Of a DNA stretch of 33,758 nt, positions 19,901-29,523 are shown one piece after another. Source of the stretch: Chara braunii (Eukaryota; Streptophyta; Charophyceae; Charales; Characeae). The position numbers were made by a program, and so were the translations under genes. The stretch covers positions 715,517-749,274 of the forward strand of contig BFEA01000050.1 of assembly GCA_003427395.1 (NCBI GenBank). Direction: 5' to 3'. Each line of letters opens with the position of its first letter. The first letter of the stretch is position 1. The notes under the pieces were generated by a model. The model ran no database searches. It was given only the letters and a program-made list of their open reading frames with translations, and was not told the DNA's origin.

Positions 19901-21612
19901 TATAGAGTGAAATCAACACCCCTTGCCCTACTATCTCCCCCATATCACCTGAGGCCCATACTGTCTGATAGAAATCCATGAGGTTTTGGGAAATGAAATT
20001 CGACAAGGCCTCCCAGAGTTCCTTGGGCCGACCATCAATCCTTGGGGTCTTATCTTCTTCCATTAATAACACACCAATCCATATTTCATATTTTGTCAGG
20101 GGCAACTCCAATTGTTCTCTCTGATGCGAAGAAAGTGACTTAGTTAGGGGAATAAGAAACTCTTCTATTTCCTTAGTGCGTTGATCTAGGGGAATGTCTC
20201 TATTTTCCGAAAGCAAAAAATCCTTGAAGAAATCCCTGACAAATTTAGTACATCCTGTTGTTGACGACACTACTAGTAGCGGCCCATTAAAAGATTGAGG
20301 ATGTGCTAGAGCCTCTATCCCAGTTCTATACCGTTGGGACTTTGGCCATGGCGAAAAAATATTGCATCAATGGCTCCTTCCGTGTGATATTTGCGAATTT
20401 CACCACAAATCTTCATGCCTTGCCATCTGTATTCCATATATGTAAGTAACTGACCTTCAAGGTCTTGTATTTCCTTAGCAGTTTCTCTTAACAATATTGG
20501 GTCTCTTTCCTCATCTTCTGATTGTTGCAATTGTTGAATACGTTGATATATATAAGTTTCAGAAGCATGATGTTTCATTGCCAACGCTTTCGAGTATTCG
20601 TTGCATTTACAACTTAAAAAGAGTAAACCATTATTGAACCAGAAAACCTCATTACCTAAAGTGGCCTTCTGATTCCTCCAAAATGACCACACGTCCTTGG
20701 CAAATGATCTGAAGGAGTCAATCTTAAGATGAGTTGTATTAAGTTTATAGAACTCTCTTCCTTGATATAATTTCATGCCAAAGGAGAGGATGGCTACACA
20801 CATAGCGTGGTCTAAACCAAGAAGGGGACTGTGTGGAAAAATTTATGTCACCTAAAGCGCACCTTCCAAATCCTCCGAGAGAAGGATAAGATTTATTCGA
20901 GACTTGGTGGACGATCTGGCTTGGTTTCTCCGAAAGCATGTGTAAGTACGCTGGGATGGATTCAAGCGCCTAAAGAAGTCGAAGATATTTAAATTATAAA
21001 CAAAGTTGGCCATCATAATCTCATCAGTCTCCACATAAGCAGGACAGGGATTAAGAATATTTCATCTATCAAGAGATCGATCCGAAGCAATATTAAAATC
21101 TCTTGCTATTATGGCCGGAATTCCTACGGGGATGATGGGGGGAAGGGAATCAAGGAAGCGTTGACGATCCCCAACATCATTGTGAGCGTATATGCATAGG
21201 ATGCTGATTATTTTCAGCTTCAACATTGTCAAAATATACACCCACCTGCCTTCTTCTTTATCAACATCCCAATATACGGTTCTAACTTGGATCCACAGGG
21301 GATCGAAATAACGACTCTAACACTCCCAGGTCGGGGGGCATGGGCTCTGAAGGTTGTATAAGACCAAATTTGTTTATGACAGTGATTATGCTGGTCTGAA
21401 TCCATGAGGTGAGTTTCCTGAACACGAATAACGTCCGACCACTCTCTTCCTCCTATGCCTCTCAATTGGTCAAATATGACATTCCTTTTTTGAGACTTAG
21501 CCGATGCAAGACCATTTACCTTCAAGGATCTGATGTCAAGGTATGCATTTCTTCTACGAATTTTCCATGCTTTATCCTTGTTATAAAGGACATCAATTAC
21601 TCTAGAATCCAT
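16929..21612 (-). pseudogene. LINE ORF2: endonuclease, RT, linker, zf-RVT; disrupted
   Basis: Frames in order on the minus strand: endonuclease start DIRSLKVNGLASAKSQKR (about 21530) and VQETHL, the counterpart of GDFN as ARDFN (about 21110), then DHAMCVAILSF (about 20805). The RT follows: DKTPRIDGRPKELWEALSN (about 20060), motif A FIDFEKTYDHMD (about 19690-19640), motif B RQGDPIAPLLF (about 19480) and motif C FVDDLSL (about 19345). The thumb carries RVAWLSIIQPKTKGGLGIID (about 18870-18810), then the linker RISVLKIDDKWLVF, LTVKASYRML (about 17940) and zf-RVT (about 17720-17640). The C-terminal frame 17495-16929 holds RRAIIWAIWTRRCTFEMEGA and DPSIPLRPSSEF. The catalytic FADD is FVDD and GDFN is RDFN here; stops separate the frames. 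Confidence 0.86.
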
Positions 21613-23444
21613 TCATTACCACCAGTCACTATAACGCGGGACAATGAGATATCATGTTGATAACGAGACAAAGGATAAATCAGAGATCTAGTCTTTGTCC
21701 AGTATCTAACAATCCTCCTGCCATCAATGTCCTATGAGCAAGCATCTTAATCAACAGAGTGTCGATATCAGTTTCAGACCGAAATCCGTTAGCTTTTATC
21801 TTGAGGAGTTGAAGCTCACTCAGGGCGTCCTGACTGAACCATCTGAGATTCATATTCTTAGTGGCATCATATTAAAAAAAAAATGTCTCCTTCCGCCAAT
21901 CTTCCCACACCCTCCTTTATCGAAAGCAAAGCCTTACCTCATGGTGGGAAGTTTGACTTAGCATAACTTAAGATCTCGTTCACAGGGGAAGAGGGGGAGG
22001 GGGGGGGGCAAAGCAGATCCTAGTAATGTTACTTCCCATTAGGTTGCGGACCGCGGTTCGGATAAACCAACCTCCCACATTCCTCGTTGATATCTCAATG
22101 GGAGGAGTACCGTTCCTACCTTCGTACGAGATAGTTGTCCTTGTCCTCTGGCCATTAAAAGGACTTTCATTCTGATATGTGATCCATGGATTGCAAAAAC
22201 AGCGCTGACGTAATATTTCCTTATATCTTGATGAAAAGGGCATATCAGGTAGTGGCAGTCTCCTCCATGTCTTTGACAAAGAAGCCCAAAATTATCCAAT
22301 ACAAGATTTTCTATGGCTTCTCCTCACTCCATCATGGGACAACAAGTTTAGACGAGGAATATTTCAGTATTGGTCTTTCAACCATGTAAGAGGGTTCATA
22401 TTCTCAGTGGAAGGGGAAACAAATTTTTTTATTGGTTCTAGCGCCATTAGATGTCATGACACCTCAGTCTCTAATATCATTTTTTTCCCCATTGGAGTAC
22501 CAGGGCCTGACTTTGCAATGTTCGGTCAAATAAACTTAGCTCCCCCCTTGTCTTGGGTTGTATAAGGGTGAGTCTGGCTACTCGTAGAATTACCCTAGGA
22601 ACATCTTTATCATCCCACTAAAGAAAATATATGGTTAGCTTCTTGAAAGCTTTAGTAGTTGTTTTACCCAATGACCAAGTTGTTAACTTGTACCATATAG
22701 AAGGCAACACAACATTATTGATGATCAATGCCCTACCAAAGAGTGAAGTATTTTATTTCTCCATTGATTCATTTTATCAAGTGCTAGACGAGAAGTTCAT
22801 TCATTATTGATGGGAGGTTTACCTTATGCAGTAAGCGAGAATCTCAAAACTCCGACAGGAGCCTCCAATGGTAGTCATTTGACCCGTGGCGACTCTGGGG
22901 GTCTCACCCCAATGGAGTGAATCCACCAGCCACATGTTTTGCTGCCCTAATTAACGACCATATTTGTCATCAAGGTAAACATGTCCATTAATGCTTAATT
23001 TCCCTCATATTTTCTAGTGACACCTCAAGGATGAGGGTAAGGTTATATCTGCAAACACATAACAAATGGGAATTCAGGGATCCCCGCAATCCGCAGACGT
23101 TGGAGATTCTGGTGACATCTTAAATTAGCACCAACGCCTCTATTGTGATAAGAAAAATGAAAGGTGCTAAGGGGTCTCCCCGACGAACAAATCTCTTAAG
23201 TTTGATTTCAAGAGAGAGGAGATCATTCCCTTGTATCCTAGATGTTGCATTGGAATACTATATATTAACACATTGATGCAGAGATGAACCAAAATTCATT
23301 TTCTCTAGACAAACATCCAGGAAACGCTAGTCCACGTGGTCATAGGCTTTTTCAAAGTCAATGAAGACAAATGCAACTTTTAAATGGGACTAGCGCAAAA
23401 ATTTAACCATTTCATTGATTAAGAGAATATTATCAATGAATATT

Positions 23445-23721
23445 AAATAAATATATGAGAATATCCATTGAATGAGAATATCCATTGATTTGATCTATCT
23501 ATAATATACAGATCAAATTACTTCTTGCTTAGTTAGTATTATCTTTATTTTTAGAGTAGTATTTATTAATTGTATATTTATTGATTAACTTATTACTTAT
23601 TTATACTTATTGTATACTTATTCTTTGATTTTATAGAAAAAAAGAAGGCGAACGTAGCCAAGTGGTCAAGGCAGTGGATTGTGGCTTCACGATACGCGGG
23701 TTCAATCCCCGTCGTTCGCCC
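23445..23721 (+). other. Organelle-derived (plastid-like) DNA insertion
   Basis: A very AT-rich block of about 200 bp, composition unlike its surroundings, followed by an intact organelle-type trnH. It interrupts the RT of LINE copy 6 between TRFIEGCHN and IHDN/ILLINEMV. ATATT at 23440-23444 and 23722-23726 could be a 5-bp target duplication. The AT-rich part includes a 17-bp tandem repeat (GAGAATATCCATTGAAT, from 23458). Plastid trnH(GUG) is normally followed by AT-rich intergenic DNA, so a nuclear plastid insertion is the simplest reading; a mitochondrial source cannot be excluded. Confidence 0.78.
23647..23720 (+). tRNA. trnH-GUG: tRNA-His(GUG), organelle type
   Basis: Full cloverleaf. 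The acceptor stem GCGAACG/CGTTCGC has 7 pairs, extended by an encoded G(-1) opposite C73, the hallmark of tRNA-His. U8-A9 follow, then a D stem GCC/GGC. The anticodon arm GTGGA/TTCAC has loop TTGTGGC (anticodon GUG), and the T arm has loop TTCAATC. The sequence resembles plastid trnH (GTAGCCAAGTGG, CGCGGGTTCAA). No mismatch disables it, but transcription from a nuclear insertion is doubtful. CCA is not encoded. Confidence 0.93.
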
Positions 23722-24425
23722 ATATTATGACATCCTTCAATAAATCTAGTCTGTGAGGGATGAAAGAGATCAGGCATGACTGGAGTCATTCTATTAGCTA
23801 TGGTTTTTGCTACCATCTTGTAGACTACTGGTAGAAAGGTGATTGGGCGATAATTTCTAATATCGGACTTGTCCCCTTTTTGTAAAGTAAAGTGAGGACC
23901 CGTTGCCCTACGAACTCCCTGTCTGACCACACTCTTGTACTTGCATATAAATTCCATGAGGTAATCAAAGAGTGCTGACTACATAACTTCTCATAATTCC
24001 TTAGGAAAGTCATCTATACCACGTGTTTTGTTTTCTTCCATCTGTAATAATGCTATCAGAATCTCAGTTTTTTGTTAATGGGTTTTCTAAGTGAGCCCTT
24101 TGTTCAGGTGATAAGGCTTGGGTCAGTGGTATGAGAACAACCAACGGCGGACGACGCAGAACCTCATCAATATCGGACTTATTTGGGTCAATAGTAAGAG
24201 AACAGCCGACGACGGACGACCTCGATAGTATTATCTCATCAAGGCTTAGACGGCCGACGACGAACTTCATCCTTTGACAGAGTGGCTACCACTGTTCCAA
24301 CTTGAAGGAGAACGGAATTTCGGTCACTGCATCCCTGGGGAGGACCCCGCCAATGCTTTTTTCTATTCTACTTTCTGTTGAGGTAGTCAATGTAGTCAAT
24401 GCTGACCTTTTGAGTATTCTAGAAG

Positions 24426-24493
24426 CAACTGAGCATGGGGGTTCTGTATGCAACTGAGCATGGGGGTTCTGTATGCAACTGAGCATGGTTCTG
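24426..24493. repeat. 25-bp tandem repeat, 2.7 units
   Basis: CAACTGAGCATGGGGGTTCT(GTATG) occurs at 24426 and 24451, with a partial third unit at 24476. It lies at the junction between LINE copies 6 and 7. Confidence 0.92.
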
Positions 24494-24499
24494 GAGTGT

Positions 24500-24941
24500 G
24501 TGGCGCCCCTGATTAGTATCAGTCCCTAGTATCAGTCCTTAGCGGTCTATCTGACGCCCTTTTATAAGGGTGAAGAGATACAAAAAGGGATTGGCTGCCC
24601 TGCATGCTCACACAAGGCTACTTTACTGGATATTACACAGGATCTGGTCAGTCAATCCCCTGGGTTTCAGGGCCATCAATACTGGCAGACTCCATAGCCA
24701 CTATTCTCATAGGGTCTGCTCAGTCAATCCCCTGTTGTGCAGGGTAATCAATGCTGGCAGACCTCACACTGTTTTCACCTTCTCAAGATGTTTTTTCTTT
24801 CAAGGGACGCTGGACCCGTTTTCCAGCAGGTGACGCTCCCCACTAATAGATGGAACCTCTCCCCAGGTGTTAGTGGTGTCTGCTCTTACCAGCAGCACTA
24901 ACACTGGTGGGGGTGTTTAAAAAAAAAAAAAAAAAAAAAAA
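24500..24941 (+). mobile_element. LINE copy 7: 3' UTR and tail only, with poly-A
   Basis: A 5'-truncated plus-strand copy. It has GGCGCCC (about 24502), GGGTGAAGAG (about 24569) and two copies of GTCAATCCCCTG...ATCAAT.CTGGCAG (about 24651 and 24724). The tail module (24804) and 23 A (24919-24941) follow. No coding sequence remains. It has landed next to minus-strand RT sequence of the same family, which resumes after the poly(A). Confidence 0.82.
24804..24941 (+). repeat. LINE/SINE 3' tail module #6 with poly-A
   Basis: GGGACGCTGGACCC, hairpin 2, then hairpin 3 with a perfect 9-bp GTGTTAGTG/CACTAACAC stem around GTCTGCTCTTACCAGC, and a 23-nt poly(A). The loop carries one change (CUCUUAC). 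Confidence 0.9.
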
Positions 24942-25006
24942 CATGCAAAGACAACACTTGATGAGATACTGGGTCTTTGTTCAGGTGATAAGACCTGGGT
25001 CAGGCC
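24942..25006 (-). mobile_element. LINE RT snippet
   Basis: The minus strand encodes LTQVLSPEQRP, matching LTQALSPEQRAH of copy 6 (about 24100). It is a remnant caught between the poly(A) of copy 7 and the tRNA-derived SINE. Confidence 0.65.
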
Positions 25007-25330
25007 TTTTTTATTTATAATTATGGCATTACGGGGAACCCTGTAGCAACCGGCCCCGAGTTCAAGCCAACCTGCAGGTGGGTGGCACCGGCCAGGGGTC
25101 AGCCAGTAGCATCAAGACTGAGCTTCTTCGATGGGCCAGTCGCTGTGCCTCCCCTCTGGTCCCCTCCCCCTACGAGCATCAGCAGTCACTTCTCAATCCC
25201 ACCCGGGGGAACCAAAAGGGTTATCTCTAGGTGGTGGGCAACAAGCTTGCCCAGGAAGGTATGGGGATTGAACCCAGGACCTTCTGAATGCCACTTGCGT
25301 GCCTTGTCGACTGAGCTAGGCCGCTGGATC
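25007..25330 (-). mobile_element. tRNA-derived SINE
   Basis: The minus strand starts GGCCTAGCTCAGTCGACAAG, an A-box-like tRNA head. A canonical B box GGGTTCAATCCC (25264-25275) follows with normal tRNA spacing, then about 250 bp of unrelated body and an AT-rich 3' end (TTATAAATAAAAAA). This is the internal Pol III promoter layout of tRNA-derived SINEs. No poly(A) of LINE-tail type is present, so it is a different SINE family from the tail modules. Target-site duplications were not seen. Confidence 0.82.
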
Positions 25331-25343
25331 ATTTTGTGTGTCT

Positions 25344-26052
25344 TTAAACCACCAGTACTTGGCCCAGCTATGCAGGCCACCCCTCGGGCGACCGGTATGC
25401 CGAGGCGGCCGAGGCTGTCCTTACCAGTAGCAAGAGAGTCGGACCCTAGAAGAACCAGTAGCTTAAAAAAAAAGAAAAAAAAAGACACAACGTTAGGGAC
25501 GTGAATGCAGTTCTATACGTTCTCCCAAGTTGTAGTGTCAGCATGCTTTTGGTGAGGGAGTATCAGCCCTGTTACCTAGTTGTCAGAATCTAGAAAGCAC
25601 AAAAAGACAAAAAGAAATGTCTGTGTCTTGTCAGAATCTACAAAATAAAAGAAGACAAAAAAAAGAAACACCCCTGTGAAGACAAAAAAAAGAAACACCC
25701 CTGTGGACATTCTTCAATGTCTCTGTGTGAGTATGCCCATTGGAACAGATCACGGAATACGCCCTGCCTCACTGGCGGGGGGCTAAAAGATAACCAAAAG
25801 AAGGGGAAAATAAAAATAAAAAATAAAAAAAATCATGAGTATCACCACTTTTAGGAAAGTGATTCATTTCGTACTCTACCAGCGTCTCCAGGGCCTGTCC
25901 GACTGCTATCCCCGGTTGTTTTTTCGTTCTTTTTTTTCCTTCTGTTTTTTCGCTTCTTTTCAGGGCGACCGGGCGTCCACTGCCCGACCCACCGGCAGCC
26001 CGGCGTTAACGGGCAAGCCTGTGGCCGATGGCTGGGCCAAAGTACTGGTGGT
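25344..26052. repeat. Inverted-repeat-bounded segment (TTAAACCACCAGTACTT...)
   Basis: Left end 25344: TTAAACCACCAGTACTTGGC then CCAGC. Right end 26052: the reverse complement reads ACCACCAGTACTTTGGCCCA then GCCATCGGCCAC. About 20-30 bp match with small indels. The left arm runs on to an A-rich tail near 25465-25482; read inwards, the right arm ends in A-rich sequence near 25920-25965. These could be two copies of a small A-tailed repeat in opposite orientation, or the ends of one transposon of about 0.7 kb. Confidence 0.5.
25651..25704. repeat. 27-bp tandem duplication
   Basis: GAAGACAAAAAAAAGAAACA followed by CCCCTGT, twice in a row (25651 and 25678). Related A-rich TGTCAGAATCTA motifs lie just upstream. 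Noncoding. Confidence 0.9.
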
Positions 26053-26210
26053 GGGCAACAGTCTATTTCTTGTGATATTAATAAATAGGGGTAACTTCAG
26101 TAGAGTCTCTGCCAGCTTTTGGTGTCCCGATCAGTTGAGTTGGTCAGTATCCCTTGTCTGAGGATCTCGAAGAGACAGGCGTGCATCTCCTCCTCCTCCC
26201 AGTGATTGTT

Positions 26211-26520
26211 TCACTTGACCTTTAAGGGCTGCAAATCAAGGAGGGTCGCATGCGTGCACCATTTGAGACCCGCATCACGCCCAGCGTCAAACAGGACCAG
26301 CACTTCTCGCTGTGGCAGCTTAGAGCAGGAGCCAAATCTGCTATGGGGACCAGGCTCTAAGTTTTCAGATATAAATTCTTTGGCTTGGTCCTCAATGATT
26401 CTATCCCGTATCTGCGGCAATGTTCCAGTGCAGAAGAAGGGAACACTGGCCACCCCAGTGTCGGCTGCAGTGATCAGGAGTTTGTCTGTAGAGTGTATAA
26501 TGACATAAATGGGTGCTGGA
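26211..26520 (-). CDS. Unassigned coding-like fragment
   Basis: The minus-strand frame is open from about 26520 to a TGA ending near 26211, about 100 codons with a balanced, globular-looking composition: VIIHSTDKLLITAADTG, FFCTGTLPQIRDRIIED and REVLVLFDAGRDAGLKW. There is no start codon with context; the upstream end runs into the 28-bp minisatellite. I do not recognise a family. It could be the 3' exon of a gene, a captured gene fragment or part of another mobile element. The complementary plus frame of similar length is less protein-like. Confidence 0.35.
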
Positions 26521-26625
26521 TACGATGATTAGCAGTCTGGGTGGTGGATATGATGATTAGCAGTCTGGGAGATGATTAGCGGCCTGTGTGCTGGATATGA
26601 TGATTGGCAGTCTGTCTGCTGAGAG
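26512..26625. repeat. 28-bp minisatellite, about 4 units
   Basis: Units of the form GGTGCTGGATACGATGATTA plus GCAGTCTG repeat with point differences, and one unit is shortened. It truncates the open frame on its left. Confidence 0.88.
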
Positions 26626-26713
26626 TAGAGCGGCTCAAAATGATTGCATAACTGCATAACTGTGTGTATAGTATGTAAAGCTTGTAAATTGAGCTCCATG
26701 GTAAAGATGTAAT

Positions 26714-26859
26714 GGGACGCTGGACCCGTTTTCCAGCAGGTGCAGCTCCCCACCGATGGAACGTCGCCATCCATAAGAGGGAGGTGTAGAAGGGGTGTCT
26801 GCTCTTATCAGCACCCCCCTACACCCCTCGCCGATGTTTCGGAAAAAAAAAAAAAAAAA
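26714..26859 (+). repeat. LINE/SINE 3' tail module #7, solo copy with poly-A
   Basis: Starts exactly at GGGACGCTGGACCC and ends in 17 A (26843-26859). No LINE coding or 3' UTR landmark precedes it, so it is a stand-alone, SINE-like copy. Hairpin 3 has a two-part stem, GGTGTAG/CTACACC and GGGGTG/CACCCC, around TCTGCTCTTATCAG. Confidence 0.87.
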
Positions 26860-26986
26860 GCCATTTAGGGGGACAACCCCATATTTGTTTTCCGTCTGAA
26901 CCGCCGGGAGCCCTAACTCCCACCTCCCTCCCTTCTTTCTCACGGGTAGTACAAGTGCGCTGCTTAGTGCGGGGTGATCCTGATAC

Positions 26987-27110
26987 TTAAACCACCAGTA
27001 GCTACCACATTTTTCGTACCCCCGGGTTCAAATGAATTTGGACCAGAGGGGCGGGCCGATTCGGCTACCACGTTAATGGCGGCCCCAACCCATAGGTACT
27101 GGTGGTTTAA
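26987..27110. mobile_element. 124-bp element with 14-bp perfect terminal inverted repeats (MITE-like)
   Basis: TTAAACCACCAGTA at 26987-27000 is the exact reverse complement of TACTGGTGGTTTAA at 27097-27110. Both ends carry TTAA, so TTAA may be the target duplication and ACCACCAGTA a 10-bp terminal repeat; TTAA targets are known for piggyBac-type elements. It is too short to encode a protein. The same end motif occurs at 14717, 25344 and (partly) 26041. Confidence 0.55.
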
Positions 27111-27587
27111 CTTTTTCCAATAAATTTCTGAATTTACAACACTTGTCCATGAGAGGCGGTACCGGTGGCGTGCCCCCCAGTGTTTGCCTTCCCTCATTTT
27201 CCGCACCAGCTCCCATGGTGTGCATGCTCGGGTGCATGTGACGCATCCCTGTTGCATGAGTCTGGTCCGTTTGGTCCTTGTCCAGGTTCCTGCCCAGAGG
27301 GAGGCCGAGTGGAGGGCGATTGAGGTGGGTCATCTGCATGTGCTGTGCAATCAGGCCCTCCAGCTTCCTGTTCTGGAAAAGAAGGAACTTCAAGTCTTCT
27401 AGCCAGCAGATTGCCAACGCGTCATGACGAAGCCAAGTACTATGCACTTTATGGGTTGTAAACAATGTCCCGGGACCACTCTTACTGACTCCCACACATA
27501 GTATGTGTGATATCCTCCTCCACATGGAATGAAATAGAGTCCCACCATGTGCACACTGTGCACTCCCGCAGAGGCGTAAAGATGGTT
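27111..27587. other. Stretch without recognised gene
   Basis: A minus-strand frame (27525-27073) includes LEDLKFLLFQNRKLEGLIAQ, which is mildly protein-like, but the rest is uneven and the frame overlaps the inverted-repeat element. No family was recognised and no gene is called. Confidence 0.4.
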
Positions 27588-27629
27588 GCTACAGTAGGGG
27601 ATTCTGCTGCTACAGTAGGGGATTCTGCT
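27588..27629. repeat. 21-bp tandem duplication
   Basis: GCTACAGTAGGGGATTCTGC(T) occurs twice back to back (27588 and 27609). Confidence 0.9.
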
Positions 27630-28890
27630 GATCCCACAAGCAGCTCCAGAACTCAGTTGGTCAAAAGGCTTATTTTGTGTCATCCTTGAGAGTGAGACGC
27701 CGCCCGAATCTTCTCCGTATCGTTCCCACTTTAATGGCTGTGATGTCCAGAAGGCAACAAAAATGTGGTGTTCCTTGTGTTTGCATTGGACACAGGGCTG
27801 TTGTGGACAGAAACCAAAGACAAAAGAAAATTTAAAGCAAGAGGTGACTTGCAATGTATTCACGGGGAGCAGAACAGCTGCCAACTGGCGTCAGTGGGAA
27901 AAAAAGAAAAGGGGTAACTAGGGTGCAATTTGAGCTTCCACTTCCGGTATCCCTCGAATACAACACACCCCCACCGGACCCTAAAGCTAGGTTGTATACA
28001 TTCACTATTTTCGGCACTTTGGCACAACATTCGCGAAATAGTGCCTGAACTTCCTGAAGTGCATTTTCAAACTGAAACCATGCCTCCGCCCTAGTTTTCC
28101 CAAAAGAGGGGTAAGTAAAGAAAAAGGACACTGTAGCAGCGTCCCACGTGTGCAGATTGTGACATCCTGGATGTCGATACATAAGTCAACTAGCAGCAAG
28201 TCAGACACGTAAATCTGCGAAAGTGGACAGGCTACCTGGGCTGACCGTCCCCAGGGGCAAGGTCCCACTTGCGGCGGGGACTAACAGATGATGGCCGTGG
28301 ATAACAGAGATAGACGGCCAGTATATCTGTCAATCTGGGCAAGTGGGATCTCGCCGCTGGTGTGCAGTCCACCTACCAAAGAGGGGTGACTTTAATGCCT
28401 GAATGTGGACGTGTTTCTGTAGAGGAGCACATCATTGCGATTGATCTGTTTTCTGCGTCTCTGTTTAAGAAACACCCAGATTCAGGTGCTTAATCCAATC
28501 CTCTTTGCTGGTGCGGACCAGAGAATTTTTTGGACAAGAGGTGGTCTTAAAAAGGTTGAGAAGAAAGAAAAAGAGAAAAAACAAAAACAAAATCCTTGGA
28601 CAAGAAAACAGTCCACAGATGTACGTGAGTCGCATCTCCTCATTCCGGTCACTGGCAGTCGTCTGATGACAAGGTGAATAAAGATCACCCCGAACAGGGT
28701 GGGAGAGTGCGTACAGTGCAAGCACGCTCAATCACAAAAAGACCTGCTGATGGCAACTATCAGAGTCGACTCTATTATGTTTGATTGCAGCACGTTGACT
28801 GAGGAGGGAGAGAGTGAGTACCCGATCGGAGGTCAACCAAGTGCAACAACACCAGGAGGGGCCCCCGGACTAGCAGCAGGATGAGGGAGT
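27630..28890. other. Long stretch without recognised gene
   Basis: Mixed sequence. A short minus-strand segment at about 28100-27980 reads KTRAEAWFQFENALQEVQAL, which could be a decayed helical coding piece. No start, domain or continuation was found. No tRNA or known repeat was recognised. Confidence 0.45.
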
Positions 28891-29419
28891 AGCAGGGCAT
28901 GCTCCGGTACTCCCTGGTACTTCTCCATGGTCACAAGGGCAGGTAGCCCCAGCTACTGGGGATCTGGCGACCTTTTTTTTTTTTTTTTTTTTTTTTTAAC
29001 TTCGCAAGTGGGAAACCTACTTAACGAGGTGATAAGAGCAGCCCCGTTAAGTAGGCTCCTGTGTCGAAGGCTCCATCTATTGGTGGGGAGCTGCTGGGGA
29101 TCTGGCGACCTACACGCATGAACTCAAAGGTATGCTGGTGGTTACGATTCACGGAAGCGACTACGTCCAGCTGGAGTTAGTGGTTAACGGTGAGGACATT
29201 TTGGTAGGCCTGGAAACCGACGAGGAGAAGGTCCTGGCTGATAGGTGGGAGTGCTCTCGTTTGCCGGGAGAAATTGCGAACGTTTCGCAAAGAGATTCGT
29301 TCAAGGTTGGAAACTGCTCTATCCAAGAAAACAAAAAGAAGAAGAAGAAGAAAGCGCTCCATATGATTGGTCAGATCAAGGAAATTTGGCGACTAGGCTT
29401 CCCCCTCCAGGCTGGCTGA
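28891..29419 (+). pseudogene. Unassigned coding-like frame interrupted by a tail-module insertion
   Basis: If the insertion at 28973-29093 and one target duplication are ignored, the plus strand reads continuously from GVAGHAPVLPGTSPWSQGQV, through ATGDLATYTHELKG, to the segment at 29132-29419 (MLVVTIHGSDYVQLELVVNG ... LETDEEKVLADRWE ... lysine run ... MIGQIKEIWRLGFP). The frame crosses the insertion without a shift, which supports real former coding sequence. A TAG lies just upstream of the first part. No family was recognised; it may be a host gene exon or part of another retroelement. The 3' end runs into a long G run. Confidence 0.45.
28973..29093 (-). mobile_element. Solo tail module #8 with 17-bp target-site duplication
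   Basis: It is flanked by CTGGGGATCTGGCGACC at 28956-28972 and 29094-29110. The 25-nt poly(T) at 28973-28997 is the poly(A) end of the inserted strand. The insert stops within hairpin 2 (GGTGGGGAGCTG), so it is 5'-truncated. Hairpin 3 has an 11-bp perfect stem CCTACTTAACG/CGTTAAGTAGG. These are the marks of target-primed reverse transcription. Confidence 0.93.
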
Positions 29420-29485
29420 TGGACTCTGATGAAGAGGAGCTAAGTCGCGATCAGCAAGATGAAAGCGAAGTTATTCTGACAGGGT

Positions 29486-29519
29486 GGGGGGGGGGGGGGG
29501 GGGGGGGGTGGGGGGGGGG
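29486..29519. repeat. Poly-G tract
   Basis: About 34 nt of G with two T interruptions. Length is unreliable in short-read assemblies. It could form a G-quadruplex. Confidence 0.9.
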
Positions 29520-29523
29520 TCCT

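Larger units (their letters stand above)
16696..21870 (-). mobile_element. LINE copy 5: near-complete ORF2 with tail, 5'-truncated in ORF1
   Basis: Minus-strand element. An ORF1 C-terminal remnant (about 21860-21680: NLRWFSQDALSELQLLKIKA) is followed by ORF2 (21612 to 16929), the 3' UTR landmark GGCGCCCAGTGAGGGTGAAG at about 16957-16935, the tail module and a 22-nt poly(A), read as poly(T) at 16696-16717. ORF1 upstream of its C-terminus is missing, typical of incomplete reverse transcription. The next LINE copy begins about 100 bp away in the same orientation. Confidence 0.87.
21975..24420 (-). mobile_element. LINE copy 6: RT and linker, split by an organellar insertion
   Basis: The minus strand runs from RIEKSIGGVLP (about 24370) through LSPEQRAHLENPLTKN (about 24110), DIRNYRPITFLPVVYKMVAK (about 23850) and HPSQTRFIEG (about 23750). 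The 23445-23721 insertion follows, then ILLINEMVKFLR (about 23420), motif A VFIDFEKAYDHVD (about 23370-23330) and RRGDPLAPFIFLI (about 23180). Further on come a degraded palm, WNIPRLNLL (about 22370) and KTWRRLPLPDMPF (about 22270). It is heavily decayed, with RR for RQ in motif B and many stops. There is no zf-RVT or tail: the 3' side stops near 21975. Confidence 0.83.

Noticed and set aside
24060-24270. Recurring CCGACGACGGACGACC-like motifs considered as a separate satellite
   Set aside because: Only about three imperfect occurrences, within decayed LINE coding sequence; too weak to call.
27399-27884. 161-codon minus-strand frame
   Set aside because: Cys/His/Val mixture without a motif; one part (PYCSSRIPYCS) comes from a 21-bp tandem duplication, so coding is not supported.
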